The notes: generated by a model not told the origin, from the letters alone. A stretch of 64,000 nt of DNA from an uncultured Neomegalonema sp. (GCA_937990185.1 CALKBI010000054.1:1-64000); one strand, 5' to 3'. Counted from the first letter of the stretch, positions 10,359-20,698 are shown. Translations and numbers: made by a program.

Positions 10359-11888
10359 TTACGAGTCCCCTTTCAGCATTTTGAGGACATCTTCCTCGTC
10401 TGCATCAAGAACGACGACGGCGGCACGGGCATGTTCTGCATCATCGAAAGGGATGATGTCGCCATTAACAATCTGTCCGGTTTCGTGGCCCTTGCCCGCG
10501 ATTAAAAGCACATCGCCCTCTTCCAAACCGTCAATAGCCCGAAGGATGGCTTCGGCACGGTCGCCAACTTCGGCGGCTTCGGGTGCAGCCTCAAGGATGG
10601 CTTTGCGGATTGTCGCCGGGTCTTCGGAGCGCGGATTATCGTCGGTGACTAAGACGACATCAGCATGTTCTGCGGCGGCTTCGCCCATGAGGGGGCGCTT
10701 GCCGGGATCGCGGTCGCCTCCTGCACCGAAGACAACATGAAGTCTTTTTTCTACATGCGGGCGCATTCCTCGCAAGGCAGCGACCATCGCATCAGGTTTA
10801 TGCGCATAATCGACATAGATCGCGGCCCCGTTTGCACGGCGGGCGACAAGTTCCATACGGCCCCGAACGCCCTGCAACAACGAAAGTGATGTCAGCACTT
10901 TATCTTTGTCCGCCCCGCAACCCACCGCGAGAGCCGCAGCAGTTAGAACATTGCGCGCTTGGAAGGCTCCGATAAGGGGCAAGCGAACGGAATAGTTTCC
11001 GTCCCATTCAATCTCGACGGTCTGTCCCGCATCATCAAACTTTGTTGCATTGATGCGAATACCGGACGCCGCAGCCTCACCCTCTCCAACAGGAATGAGA
11101 ACCTGCCCACGTGCCGATGCAATCTGTACGACCAACGGAAAGATGATGTCATCCGCGTTGACCACGACCGGCGCGCCCGCAGGGGTTAAGTCAGAAAAAA
11201 GCCGCAGCTTCGCAGCAGCATAATTAGCCGACGTCGGATGGTAATCCATATGATCACGCGCGACATTCGTCAGCGCCGACGCAGTGACTTTCACTCCATC
11301 CATACGGCGTTGATCGAGACCGTGCGACGAAGCCTCCATCGCGGCGTGTGTCGCACCGTGATCTGTCAATGTAGAGAGAAGGTTGTGCAGTCCAACCGGA
11401 TCCGGTGTGGTCAAACCACCGGGAAGATCGAGGCCGGGAGCTTTAACGCCGGTTGTGCCAAAACTTGCGGCTTTCTCACCAATCAATTCCCAAATCTGCC
11501 GCAAAAAATCCGCTGTGGATGTTTTGCCGCTCGTGCCGGTGATCGCGGCGATAGTCTCAGGTTGTTTATCTATAAAGCGCGCCGCCGCCTTCGCCAGCGC
11601 AAGACGCGGATCGTCTACGATGATGAGTGGGATCGGGGCAGCGCCGGTTTCTAATGCCGTAACCGCTCCCTCTAGCGTACACACCGCTGCAAGCGCCTGT
11701 TGCCGCGCAGCGTATTGGATAAAGCGCGCACCATCCAGCTTTGCGCCTTTGGCAGCAAAGAAGATGTAACCGGGTTTCACCTCACGGCTGTCTACCGTCA
11801 AACCTGTCACCACGTCTTCAGATGCCAAAGACGGCCCCAATACGGAGCCGTCTTTTAGCAGATCAAGACTGGCGACAGTTGCGCTCAT
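10359..11888 (-). CDS. murE: UDP-MurNAc-L-Ala-D-Glu: meso-diaminopimelate ligase MurE
   Basis: 509 residues. Adds the third amino acid of the stem peptide. It has VDSREVKPGYIFFA, the P-loop ITGTSGKTSTADFL, NVARDHMDYH and VDYAHKPDAM. The DNPR motif (TDDNPRSEDP) is the signature of enzymes using meso-diaminopimelate rather than lysine, so this organism has the usual Gram-negative stem peptide. Overlaps the ftsI end by four bases. Confidence 0.97.
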   Translation of the reverse strand: MSATVASLDLLKDGSVLGPSLASEDVVTGLTVDSREVKPGYIFFAAKGAKLDGARFIQYAARQQALAAVCTLEGAVTALETGAAPIPLIIVDDPRLALAKAAARFIDKQPETIAAITGTSGKTSTADFLRQIWELIGEKAASFGTTGVKAPGLDLPGGLTTPDPVGLHNLLSTLTDHGATHAAMEASSHGLDQRRMDGVKVTASALTNVARDHMDYHPTSANYAAAKLRLFSDLTPAGAPVVVNADDIIFPLVVQIASARGQVLIPVGEGEAAASGIRINATKFDDAGQTVEIEWDGNYSVRLPLIGAFQARNVLTAAALAVGCGADKDKVLTSLSLLQGVRGRMELVARRANGAAIYVDYAHKPDAMVAALRGMRPHVEKRLHVVFGAGGDRDPGKRPLMGEAAAEHADVVLVTDDNPRSEDPATIRKAILEAAPEAAEVGDRAEAILRAIDGLEEGDVLLIAGKGHETGQIVNGDIIPFDDAEHARAAVVVLDADEEDVLKMLKGDS

Positions 11889-13645
11889 CCTTCGTCGTCC
11901 TGTTGTTTTTCTACGCTTACCGTTTCGCGGAAGCGATCTCGTGGAACCATGCCAAGCAATGGGGCGATACGCTCTAACGCACTGCCCGCCGTGGGTGCTG
12001 CGGTATGACCCGCCAGAGGAAGCCTGCGCGTCCCATCCAAAAGTTTCGGGTCGTCCAATGAAATGAACATCAGATATTCAGGGTCAGAAGTTGGCCAAAG
12101 CGCGGCGAAAGAATTAAAACGCTTATCCGTGTTATATCCGCCCGACGGTTTCACCTGATAGGCCGTGCCTGTCTTACCGCCGATTTCATAACCGGGGATA
12201 TTAGCATTGCGGCCCGAACTTTTTTCGGCCACGAGGCGCATCAGACCGCGAATTTTCTCTGACGTATCACTCGAAACAATGCGATCACATTCCGCTGGCA
12301 AGTCACTTTCATCAACTTTCAGCAAGGTCGGGGTCACTTTACAGCCGTCATTTGCCAAGGATGCCAGCGCAGTGGCGAGGTGCAGTGGCGAGACTGAAAT
12401 ACCGTGGCCATATGATACAGTTGCGGATTCCGAAGATCCCCATTGCCTTGGAAGCTGTGCGCGGCTGAGTTCGCCATTCGGAACGCCCACAAGCGGAACT
12501 TTTCCGCCGATACCAAATTTTTCAAAATAGGTTTTCTGGCGCTCTGGCCCAACAAGTTCTGCAACCCGGACAGCGGCGATATTAGAAGAAAACTTTACCA
12601 TCTCGCGCACCGACATCCATCGGCCTTTGCCAAGGTAGTCGGAAATCGTGAAACCACCACGGCGGATCGGGCGGGTCGCGTCTAAAGGGGTTTCCAAATT
12701 AGCCGCGCCGGATTCAAGCGCCATCGCCGTGGTTAATAGCTTGAAAATTGACCCAAGCTCGAAAGCGCCTTGCGTAACTTTGTTAAAGATCGGACTGCGT
12801 GCTTGCTCGTCGAAAGTTTTCGGAGCCACAGGACGGTTGTTCGGATCGAAATCCGGCAAGGAAACCATCGCCAGCATCTCGCCTGTGCGAACCTTCATGA
12901 CCAGGCCAGCCGCACCGGGGGCTGCAAACTCAGACTTCGCAGCTGACAAGGTATTGCGCAGAGCGGTCTGCACCCGCAAATCCACAGACAAACGCAGCGG
13001 TTTTCCAGAGCTATCAGGACCACCGATACGGTCATTTAAACCGGACTCGACGCCCGCAACGCCGATATTGTCAACATCAACGCCGCCAACAATATGAGCG
13101 ACAACCCGACCAGCCGGATACACTCTATCTTCGCGTTGTTTGGCATAGACACCGATTATTCCCAGATCACGCGCACGACGCCATTGATCCGAGGATGCTT
13201 TGCGCGCAATCCAGAAAAACTTGCGATCACCGTCGTTCAGATGGCCCCGCAGTTTTATCAAATCGAGGCGTGGGAAAATCTCGCCCAGTCTCTCAAGATC
13301 ATCCGGCGACACACCACCAGCCCCAAGGGACTCTCGTGGATGAACGAAGACTTCCCACGTCTGCAAAGTCGAAGCGAGCAGACGCCCATTCCGGTCAAGC
13401 AAAGACGCACGGCGTTTCACTTGTTCAACACCGCCGACCGAGCGCGCGGCTTCTTTTGGTGCATCATGGTCCAGAGCAATCGCCGACATGCGCCATCCAA
13501 GTGCAGCAAAGGCAACTAAAAATGTCGTTGCCGCAATCCGCATCCGCAAACGGTGCGAATAGGGTTTGCGCACTCTGGCAATCGGCTCGATCTCGATATC
13601 ATCAGCGCGTTGCTCAAAAGGTGCGGGGTCAAATAAAGGTTTCAT
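11885..13645 (-). CDS. ftsI: Septal peptidoglycan transpeptidase FtsI (PBP3)
   Basis: 586 residues. Class B penicillin-binding protein: a cytoplasmic N-terminus, a single membrane anchor near residues 35-55, a dimerisation domain, then the transpeptidase. The active-site motifs are SxxK in ELGSIFKLLTT, SxN in KFSSNIAAV, and KTG in GGKTGTAYQ. Partner of FtsW in septal wall synthesis. Starts directly at the ftsL stop. Confidence 0.97.
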   Translation of the reverse strand: MKPLFDPAPFEQRADDIEIEPIARVRKPYSHRLRMRIAATTFLVAFAALGWRMSAIALDHDAPKEAARSVGGVEQVKRRASLLDRNGRLLASTLQTWEVFVHPRESLGAGGVSPDDLERLGEIFPRLDLIKLRGHLNDGDRKFFWIARKASSDQWRRARDLGIIGVYAKQREDRVYPAGRVVAHIVGGVDVDNIGVAGVESGLNDRIGGPDSSGKPLRLSVDLRVQTALRNTLSAAKSEFAAPGAAGLVMKVRTGEMLAMVSLPDFDPNNRPVAPKTFDEQARSPIFNKVTQGAFELGSIFKLLTTAMALESGAANLETPLDATRPIRRGGFTISDYLGKGRWMSVREMVKFSSNIAAVRVAELVGPERQKTYFEKFGIGGKVPLVGVPNGELSRAQLPRQWGSSESATVSYGHGISVSPLHLATALASLANDGCKVTPTLLKVDESDLPAECDRIVSSDTSEKIRGLMRLVAEKSSGRNANIPGYEIGGKTGTAYQVKPSGGYNTDKRFNSFAALWPTSDPEYLMFISLDDPKLLDGTRRLPLAGHTAAPTAGSALERIAPLLGMVPRDRFRETVSVEKQQDDEG

Positions 13646-13966
13646 TTATTCAACTCCTAGAGCCAATGCACCGCGTGGTGGAACCTCTGACAGTCGGGCA
13701 AAGTTATCCGGCACGCGCTCTTCAAGGCGCAATGTATCCGCGTGGATACGAACCAAATCGGACAAATATCCGGGAGAGTTCAGATAGGCCCATTCGGTCT
13801 CAAGCGCATCAATACGGTTACGAATGGTGTCGCCCTCGCGTTCAAGGGCACGGATTTCCGCTTTCATTTCGCGGGTTTCAGTTTTCACGCGGTATAGCAT
13901 CGTCGCAGAGAGAACCACGGCAAAAGCCGCCAATACTGTGACGACCCGAAGAAACGACCCGATCAT
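13646..13966 (-). CDS. ftsL: Cell division protein FtsL
   Basis: 106 residues: a short N-terminus, one membrane segment at ~3-24, then a periplasmic coiled-coil-like region with leucine/isoleucine heptads. FtsL sequences diverge strongly; the call rests on topology, size and the fixed position between rsmH and ftsI. It would form the FtsQLB subcomplex that activates FtsWI. Overlaps rsmH by four bases. Confidence 0.85.
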   Translation of the reverse strand: MIGSFLRVVTVLAAFAVVLSATMLYRVKTETREMKAEIRALEREGDTIRNRIDALETEWAYLNSPGYLSDLVRIHADTLRLEERVPDNFARLSEVPPRGALALGVE

Positions 13967-15003
13967 AATATACTCCCTGAAGCGACCAGTCCCGGCAGGC
14001 CCAAACCGCTCATGATTTCTGGATGGGATGGTGCAGCCGTGCGGCGACCCGCGCGTAGCTTTGCCGAACGCGCACGCGGGTTTTGCTCAAGCTCTGTTTT
14101 GCCTGCCGTCACCGCCTTGCGGCTAATCATCTCGAAACTCGGCGCAGTCGCATCCGGCGTGTCCGGGGCATATCGCGAGACACCTGCCCCGCCATGTTTA
14201 CTGCGTTGTTGGAAAAAGCGCTTCACGACACGATCCTCCAACGAATGAAAGGTGACAACGACGAGACGCCCGCCTTCGCCCAAAATTCGTTCCGCCGCCG
14301 CAAGACCTTTCGCCAACTCGCCCAGCTCGTCATTGACGGCAATGCGCAGAGCTTGAAAAACACGGGTTGCCGGATGCGGCTGACCTGGGCGTTTTGAAGG
14401 CGATGCTTGCTCAATAATTGCTGCAAGCGCCCCCGTCGTTTCAATGCGGGCTGAGCTTCGCGCAGCAATAACCGCGCGGGCAAGCGCACGGGAACGGCGT
14501 TCTTCGCCGTACTGGAAGAAGATGTCTGCCAAGACGCTCTCATCTGCCGCATTCACAAGCTCGGCGGCTGAAACACCGCTCTGTTCCATTCGCATATCAA
14601 GCGGACCGTCGCGGAGAAAGGAAAAACCCCTCCGTGCGCGGTCGAGTTGCATAGAAGAAACACCGATATCCAGAACAATGCCCGTAATTTGGGGATGTTT
14701 CTCTACCGCTTTTTCCATTGCGCCAAATGTGCCTTGTTCGAGCGCTAATCTTCCGTCGAATAAAGGCGCCCAAATTGCCGCCTCAGAAAGCACATCAGGA
14801 TCGCGATCAAGACCAATGACCTGACAATCGGATGCCTCTAAAAGCGCACGGGAATAACCGCCCGCTCCGAATGTACCATCGAGAAAAACATCGCCGTCAA
14901 CAGGCGATAGCGCGTCAATAACTTCAGTGATCAGAACGGGGAGGTGATCGGTTTGTGCAGCGGCCAACGATGCAGTTGCCGCTGACCTCGCCTCAGGTGT
15001 CAC
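13963..15003 (-). CDS. rsmH: 16S rRNA m4C1402 methyltransferase RsmH (MraW)
   Basis: 346 residues. SAM-dependent methyltransferase acting on N4 of C1402 in 16S rRNA. Signatures are HLPVLITEVIDAL (variant of the HxPVL motif), DGTFGAGGYSRALL, the DIGVSSMQLD block followed by RRGFSF, and VVVTFHSLEDRVVK. Second gene of the dcw operon, overlapping mraZ by four bases. Confidence 0.96.
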   Translation of the reverse strand: MTPEARSAATASLAAAQTDHLPVLITEVIDALSPVDGDVFLDGTFGAGGYSRALLEASDCQVIGLDRDPDVLSEAAIWAPLFDGRLALEQGTFGAMEKAVEKHPQITGIVLDIGVSSMQLDRARRGFSFLRDGPLDMRMEQSGVSAAELVNAADESVLADIFFQYGEERRSRALARAVIAARSSARIETTGALAAIIEQASPSKRPGQPHPATRVFQALRIAVNDELGELAKGLAAAERILGEGGRLVVVTFHSLEDRVVKRFFQQRSKHGGAGVSRYAPDTPDATAPSFEMISRKAVTAGKTELEQNPRARSAKLRAGRRTAAPSHPEIMSGLGLPGLVASGSIL

Positions 15004-15476
15004 GTCTCACCCTCAGCCTGTGCCGAAGTTGGTTTGCGCAAAAGTTTGATATTATCGCGGGCAATGGTCCGGGTGGACACGTCATGGGCGGCGAGTGCCT
15101 CAGCTTCCCAAATCTGGAAGGTCCGCCCTAGCCCAACGAATGTCGCGCTGTCGCGGATGCCCGAATACTCCATTAGATAATCGGGGAGAACAATTCGGCC
15201 CTCCCCATCGAACGTCACATGAGCAAGCGTCCCGAGCATTTGGTGCGCGAGAGACATTGCCTCAGCCTCATCGACTGGCAGGGAGTCGAGAACGTTCATG
15301 CGTTCTTCAATCTTGGAAAAAGGAAGCGCTTCAATACAGGCGAATCCGACGATGGGCATATTCAGCCCTAGCCCCTGCACTAATTCATCACCCAAAGCCG
15401 CACGAAATCCGGAAGGCACGGAGACCCGGCCTTTTTTATCAACTTTATGGACGCTTCTCGAAAGAAACAGTGCCAT
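15000..15476 (-). CDS. mraZ: Transcriptional regulator MraZ
   Basis: 158 residues from the ATG at 15476, chosen because alphaproteobacterial MraZ proteins begin near MALFLSxxxxKVDKKGRV; an upstream in-frame start at 15524 would add 16 residues not typical of the family. Two SpoVT/AbrB-like repeats: one from KVDKKGRVSVP, one from VTFDGEGRIVLP. MraZ is a ring-forming DNA-binding protein that controls its own dcw operon. I looked for the triple TGGG operator repeats upstream and did not see a clear set. Confidence 0.93.
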   Translation of the reverse strand: MALFLSRSVHKVDKKGRVSVPSGFRAALGDELVQGLGLNMPIVGFACIEALPFSKIEERMNVLDSLPVDEAEAMSLAHQMLGTLAHVTFDGEGRIVLPDYLMEYSGIRDSATFVGLGRTFQIWEAEALAAHDVSTRTIARDNIKLLRKPTSAQAEGET

Positions 15477-16159
15477 CCAACCGCCCAGCTTTTTGGACCA
15501 CGAGCTGATTTCTGGGATGCGCAAGTATTGAGGAAGGACTTTGACTTTAAACCGGGGCTAGCGGAATACGTATAACGCATCCCGCCGCCTGCCTCGTCCG
15601 AAGTATTTGTCTTTTCTCTGTTGTAAAGCCTGCGTCTCTACTCAGATTTTTGCTCGGATCAACTTAGTTATCGGAGAGAATTTAGCGATGCTGTACGAAA
15701 CCTGCCTCAGATCTTATTTGATTTATTGTAAATCTCGTATCGCGAACACTTCACCCTCTCTGAAATATGTTTGCCATGGGATAACATGGGCGTCAATGAC
15801 TCATAATGGACAAAATTTATTTAAAACCACCAAAAAACTAAAATCTCGACACATCAAGCACCGTCATTCTCACGGAATTTTACAATACCTACGAAGGTTG
15901 AGAAAAATTATACACCATATCTTGTGTCTCTTGATCACCCTCAAAAGCCGGAAAAATTACTCGCAAGTGTAATTTATTTTAGCTCTATAATTTGAATCAA
16001 CAGCAGTTATTGAATTGATTTAATGAATAAAAAGAGAACAAATTAAGTCAAAAGCACCGAATCAAATAGTTGCAAACAGAATCATAATCACGCACCCATA
16101 ATCGCCCATGATTAAAGCTATCAAGGAGGACGGTGTTCCCATATCCGCCCATGAACAAC
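15477..16159. other. AT-rich intergenic region between rnpB and mraZ
   Basis: About 680 bases without a credible gene. The part nearest mraZ must hold the dcw promoter. From about 15650 the sequence is strongly AT-rich. Near the rnpB side there are two 17-base near-identical copies (CCCATAATCGCCCATGA at 16095 and CCCATATCCGCCCATGA at 16138), 43 bases apart, downstream of the RNase P RNA. Confidence 0.5.
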
Positions 16160-16548
<389 letters not shown>

Positions 16549-16720
16549 CCGCGAAGCTCTAAAGAAGACGGGACAATCTAGCAATGAAAGATAAGGGATG
16601 GATCATCTCATATGGACACCGTAAGCGGCTTTAAGCGTTCTGAGATTTTATCGAACCACGTTGCAGGTCAAGAGCCGCAAGAAACCTGATACTTATAATT
16701 CAAGATGACCTCGAAAGACT

Positions 16721-18547
16721 CTAAGCGATTTCTTTTAATCGCGGAGTTTCATCTGTGATGCTATTTTCTTCGACATACTCGCTTGGCAACATAACGATCA
16801 CTTCTGTCCCCACGCCTTTTGTGGAGAGGATGCTTAATACGCCGCCCTGCAATTCAACGAGACTCTTGGTCAAAGACAAACCAAGCCCTGTCCCCTCGTA
16901 ATTGCGTGTATGGGTATTATCGACCTGCCTGAAAGGTTTAATCGCCTCTTTTATTTCCGAAGAGGTCATCCCGATACCCGTATCACGGACTGCAATTTCA
17001 ACGCCTTGTTTCGTTTGACGTATTCCTATCGAAACAGTGCCACCCGAAGGCGTGAACTTGATTGCGTTGCTCACGAGATTAATAATCACCTGTTTCAAAC
17101 GCAGAGGGTCAGCCTTCACAGAAATCGGCATCTTCGGTTCGATGATATTAAGCGCTACGCCATTGTCATGCGCATTCGTTTGCAAAATCCGCATGACCGC
17201 AGCGCAGACGGATTGTAAATCTACGTTCTCTGGATAGAGTTTTACTTCACCAGCCTCAACCTTCGACACATCAAGAATGTCGTTGATGAGTTCAAGAAGG
17301 TGTTTACCGCTGTCATTGATGTCTTTCGCATATCCTGCCGTGACGTCTGAGACAGGACCCCCGATCATCCCTGATGCAATGATGTCCGAGAAGCCGATAA
17401 TCGCATTGAGCGGCGTCCGAAGCTCGTGACTCATGTTTGCCAAGAACTCTGATTTGGCTCTATTGGCCGTAAGCGCTTCGAGGGTCTTTTTGTGCAAGGC
17501 ATCTTTGTACTCAATCACGTCGCTGATATCACGCACCACGCAGATCGTCGCCGCATCTATGGAATGTTCCATCGAAGCGACCGAGGTCATGACAGGGATG
17601 ATTCCGCCATCCGGCAAGACGGCCTCCATATAGGAAAAGCCGCCATCGTCTCCGGTATTGCCCCGCGTTGATTGGAAGAGACTCAATATTGACGCGCCGA
17701 CAATACCGTCAATTGGCCGCCCGAGTAAGCGAGAGGCCGCACGATTGGCGAGCGTCACTTTCATATCGCGGTCAACGACAAGCAGAGCATCCATCATACC
17801 GTCAAGAATACGCGACAGTTTCGCACGTTCTCGCTGGATCAGAGCAGTTTTATCACTGTCTCTGACTTGCATGTCATTGAAGGCACGCATGACCGTGCCC
17901 ATTTCGTCGCGCTGCTTCACAACCACTTCAGAAGGCTGTCCGGATTTTTGGTTGCTCTCAATTGCGCGCCCCAAACGGCGCAAAGGGGCATTGATGAAGA
18001 TCCGAAATCCGACCCATGCCGTGCCGACCGACAATAACAACCCGCCAAACAAAACGAGAGCAGCCAAGCGCAGTGTCGTCTCCCAGAGTTTACAGACCTC
18101 TGCACGGCTGTAACCAACGATAAGTTCCGTTTTGACGCCCGTATCAAATTTGATTGAAAACTCGTCATCAATCTCTTGCCCAACGCACCCCAATCCGCGC
18201 GGCGCAACAAGCTTTGTCTTGGCATCATCATCGCGGATCAATGTCACACAACGGACAGCTTGATCTGCCAGCAAGCTATTGATCATCTCGGTAGGCAAAG
18301 GCTGCAACCAAGGATCGGCAGTGTCAGCGCTGTATTGTGCGTGACGCTCTAGTGCCGAAGACACTCTTCCTGCGGCGTTGCCAAGCCGGGTGGAAACAAT
18401 ATCATCCGCTTCCGTCATCACAAAAACTGACAATGCCCATAGGCTCAGGGCCGCAACCAGCACGAAAGCCGGAGCGATCACCAGAACCATCTTCGCAAAC
18501 AAACTGATTGGCCGCGAAGGTCGCAATTTGGAAGTAATAACGGTCAT
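16721..18547 (-). CDS. Membrane sensor histidine kinase (HAMP-PAS-HisKA-HATPase)
   Basis: 608 residues. Two membrane segments (about 17-45 and 160-182) flank a ~115-residue periplasmic sensor, followed by HAMP, a PAS domain (ILDGMMDALLVVDRDMKVTLANRAA) and the kinase core. The phospho-acceptor histidine is in FLANMSHELRTPLNAI; N box VSNAIKFTP, G1 DTGIGM, F box FRQVDN and G2 GTGLGLS are all present, so it should be active. No receiver domain and no adjacent response regulator, so the partner is encoded elsewhere. The gene at 18566 lies 18 bases upstream and is probably co-transcribed; it may take part in sensing. The ligand is unknown. Confidence 0.9.
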   Translation of the reverse strand: MTVITSKLRPSRPISLFAKMVLVIAPAFVLVAALSLWALSVFVMTEADDIVSTRLGNAAGRVSSALERHAQYSADTADPWLQPLPTEMINSLLADQAVRCVTLIRDDDAKTKLVAPRGLGCVGQEIDDEFSIKFDTGVKTELIVGYSRAEVCKLWETTLRLAALVLFGGLLLSVGTAWVGFRIFINAPLRRLGRAIESNQKSGQPSEVVVKQRDEMGTVMRAFNDMQVRDSDKTALIQRERAKLSRILDGMMDALLVVDRDMKVTLANRAASRLLGRPIDGIVGASILSLFQSTRGNTGDDGGFSYMEAVLPDGGIIPVMTSVASMEHSIDAATICVVRDISDVIEYKDALHKKTLEALTANRAKSEFLANMSHELRTPLNAIIGFSDIIASGMIGGPVSDVTAGYAKDINDSGKHLLELINDILDVSKVEAGEVKLYPENVDLQSVCAAVMRILQTNAHDNGVALNIIEPKMPISVKADPLRLKQVIINLVSNAIKFTPSGGTVSIGIRQTKQGVEIAVRDTGIGMTSSEIKEAIKPFRQVDNTHTRNYEGTGLGLSLTKSLVELQGGVLSILSTKGVGTEVIVMLPSEYVEENSITDETPRLKEIA

Positions 18548-18565
18548 ATAGGTAAAATAACCGTC

Positions 18566-18946
18566 TTATCGCAGACGTTTAACAGTGCCAGCCTTCATTA
18601 GCGCCCGCAATGGCTTGCGGTTATCTATTTCAGCACGGAACATCACGTAATCATCACCGCGAGGAGCAAAATAATAGTCGATGGTCGATTTATTTCCTTC
18701 AACGTCACTCAAGGTCGCGCAGAGAACAAAGTTATCACCCATAGTCAGGATCATCGGATGCGATTCAACGGGGTATAGCTTACGAATTTCGCCGGTCTCC
18801 AAACTCAGATCAAGAATAGCACCTTCGACGAGTTGAGAATCCAAATACCTCTGCATTGCCGCCTGAAGCATCGCTTTTTCTGATGTACTAGCTGTCACAG
18901 GTCCCATCGAAGCCAGTGCTACTACAATTGCGAATATAACCTTCAT
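18566..18946 (-). CDS. Small exported protein of unknown function upstream of the histidine kinase
   Basis: 126 residues with a signal peptide (MKVIFAIVVALASMGPVTA, cleavage after ~19), so periplasmic. No family recognised. The body has alternating beta-strand-like segments (ILDLSLETGEIRKLYP, FVLCATLSDVEG, DYVMFRAEIDN). Only 18 bases separate it from the histidine kinase, so the two are likely an operon and this protein may bind the kinase's periplasmic sensor (inference from position). Confidence 0.65.
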   Translation of the reverse strand: MKVIFAIVVALASMGPVTASTSEKAMLQAAMQRYLDSQLVEGAILDLSLETGEIRKLYPVESHPMILTMGDNFVLCATLSDVEGNKSTIDYYFAPRGDDYVMFRAEIDNRKPLRALMKAGTVKRLR

Positions 18947-19478
18947 AAGATCACCATCGGTTGCGAAGTCATATCCGATTATGACCTAGATGAATGATCG
19001 AGGGATTAATGACGGTGCACAAATCCGCGCGCTCACGGGATTACTCGCGTCTAGGTACTCCTTAGACGTGTGTTGTAAAATGGCGGAAATTTCAGAGATG
19101 AGAGAGTATTGCCCTCGAAAGACAAAAACACGCATAGAGGGCGTTAAATTGGGTTGAGCCTTTTTATACTTGCTGACACAAACATTTATTATTTAATAAA
19201 ACCAATGATTTGAATGACATTTTTCGTTCTTTAAATTTTAAAAATTTTAAAGGAGTTCCGCGGTGTGAAAATCATTTTCAACTCATGAGGAAATATACTC
19301 CTTGCTGAAGCTTGGATTTCGCGAGCTGTTCGCTTCATAGAAAATTAAGAAACAGATTAAATTAGATAAAACTCTCTGCAAATTTTCATTATCAGACACA
19401 GCCCGGCTCTATTACGAAAATCCTGAAATGCACGGCCTTTGCATTGCTTCGTAGAAAACGAGGCTCTCGGAGGCAGGC
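18947..19478. other. AT-rich divergent promoter region
   Basis: About 530 bases between the exported protein/kinase operon (minus) and the gene at 19479 (plus). Strongly AT-rich around 19150-19350 with a TTAAATTTTAAAAATTTTAA run at 19231. It should hold promoters for both directions. A GGAGG ribosome site for the plus gene sits at 19468. No gene seen. Confidence 0.4.
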
Positions 19479-20597
19479 ATGGACGGAATTGAGACGTATC
19501 GCGAGGATGCACATACGGTGCGTATCGTTACGAACCGGCATAAATTCGCGAAGTTCCGCAGGCGGTGGAACGCCGCACTATCCCAGTATCCCGAAGCCTC
19601 GATGTATATGACCCATGAATGGCTCCAAGCCCTGTGGGACATCTATGAAGATGACATCAGCGGCCAGGTCATGATGATTGATGACAAAGAGGGGCCTTGC
19701 GCGATGGCGCCGTTTATCTCGGTCAAATACCGGTATGGCGGCATGTCGATCCCTGCTGTCGGGCCAATTCCCGCCGCCCGAACCGATATCCCACTCATCC
19801 GTGATCAAATCGAATGCATGCGCCTGTTAGGGGCCTACACCAAAAGCTGGGGCGCGCAGCTTTGGCATTTGCATAATGTGCCGGAGCGCTCGCCTGTTGT
19901 GCAATTATTGCACACCGAATGGGATGTCGGCCGGACAGTAGAAGAATATGAGCATCAAGCCTTTCCGATCATCGACACCTCAACGTCATGGCCGCAATTC
20001 CTGAACAGCCGCGATACCGCGTTCCATGAAGAAGTCGCAGGCATACACGCAGACATTGAAGGGCTGGAGCTTTATCCGGTGACGGAAGCCGCCCCGCTGT
20101 TAGCCATTATGAACCGGGTCAACAAGCGCAGCGGTGCAGAGGAAGGAACTGTCGATGACTTTCGCCGGATTGCCTTTACCGAGCGCGTAATCCGCGATGC
20201 TGCTGAAGCGGGCACTCTGAGAAGCATGGTTGCTTTCGATGAATCGCTGTTCGCAAAGCCTGCTGTCGGTTTCACAATCGGCATCGAGTATAATGGTACG
20301 TTGCATATTCTCGATACCGGCGGTGATCAGAAATATCCCAGTGCCGGGGTCGGTACGTTCGCTGAAATGCTTTGGAGTGCGTTCGACCAAGATCACGTCA
20401 AACGTTTCGACATTAGTGAACTTGATGAGGATGCAGTGGCAGAGCGCGCTTGGGCAACCGATGTTGATCGCCATGTCAGTACCTTAATCTTAAACGGCGG
20501 ATTAGGGTCTGTTGCCGTGCGTGCCGGGCGAACACTGGGCGGGATTAAGCGCGCTTTCGCCCTGCCAAAACGCGGAAGACGCGGAGAAGCGGCGTAA
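19479..20597 (+). CDS. GNAT-superfamily acyltransferase-like protein (BioF2/CelD-like)
   Basis: 372 residues. The pattern YMTHEWLQALWDIY near residue 44, followed by a central region and a C-terminal fold with beta strands and a GGDQKYPSAGVGTFAEMLW segment, matches the BioF2-like/CelD-type GNAT proteins linked to polysaccharide modification, where a late basic or glycine-rich loop binds acyl-CoA. The substrate is not predictable. Starts at ATG 19479 behind a GGAGG site. A strong terminator follows at 20629. It is not obviously linked to its neighbours. Confidence 0.6.
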   Translation: MDGIETYREDAHTVRIVTNRHKFAKFRRRWNAALSQYPEASMYMTHEWLQALWDIYEDDISGQVMMIDDKEGPCAMAPFISVKYRYGGMSIPAVGPIPAARTDIPLIRDQIECMRLLGAYTKSWGAQLWHLHNVPERSPVVQLLHTEWDVGRTVEEYEHQAFPIIDTSTSWPQFLNSRDTAFHEEVAGIHADIEGLELYPVTEAAPLLAIMNRVNKRSGAEEGTVDDFRRIAFTERVIRDAAEAGTLRSMVAFDESLFAKPAVGFTIGIEYNGTLHILDTGGDQKYPSAGVGTFAEMLWSAFDQDHVKRFDISELDEDAVAERAWATDVDRHVSTLILNGGLGSVAVRAGRTLGGIKRAFALPKRGRRGEAA

Positions 20598-20628
20598 CAT
20601 TCAACGCCTCAGCCCTGCCGTCCATAAA

Positions 20629-20658
20629 GAAAAGCCCCGGAATGATCCGGGGCTTTTT
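20629..20658. terminator. Bidirectional rho-independent terminator
   Basis: Stem AAAGCCCCGGA / TCCGGGGCTTT with a short AATGA loop, followed by T residues on the plus strand and preceded by A residues that become U on the minus strand. It separates the convergent genes ending at 20597 (plus) and 20699 (minus, etfA). Confidence 0.9.
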
Positions 20659-20698
20659 ATTGTTTTGGCAGTAAAACCGCGCGGGTATCACCGAGAAA

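Noticed and set aside
15477-15600. MraZ operator (three TGGG repeats) upstream of mraZ
   Set aside because: Only scattered GGG motifs without the regular spacing were found.
15607-15972. 121-codon open frame between mraZ and rnpB
   Set aside because: AT-rich intergenic DNA, no ribosome site, no motif, and a Lys/His/Ile-rich composition typical of chance frames.
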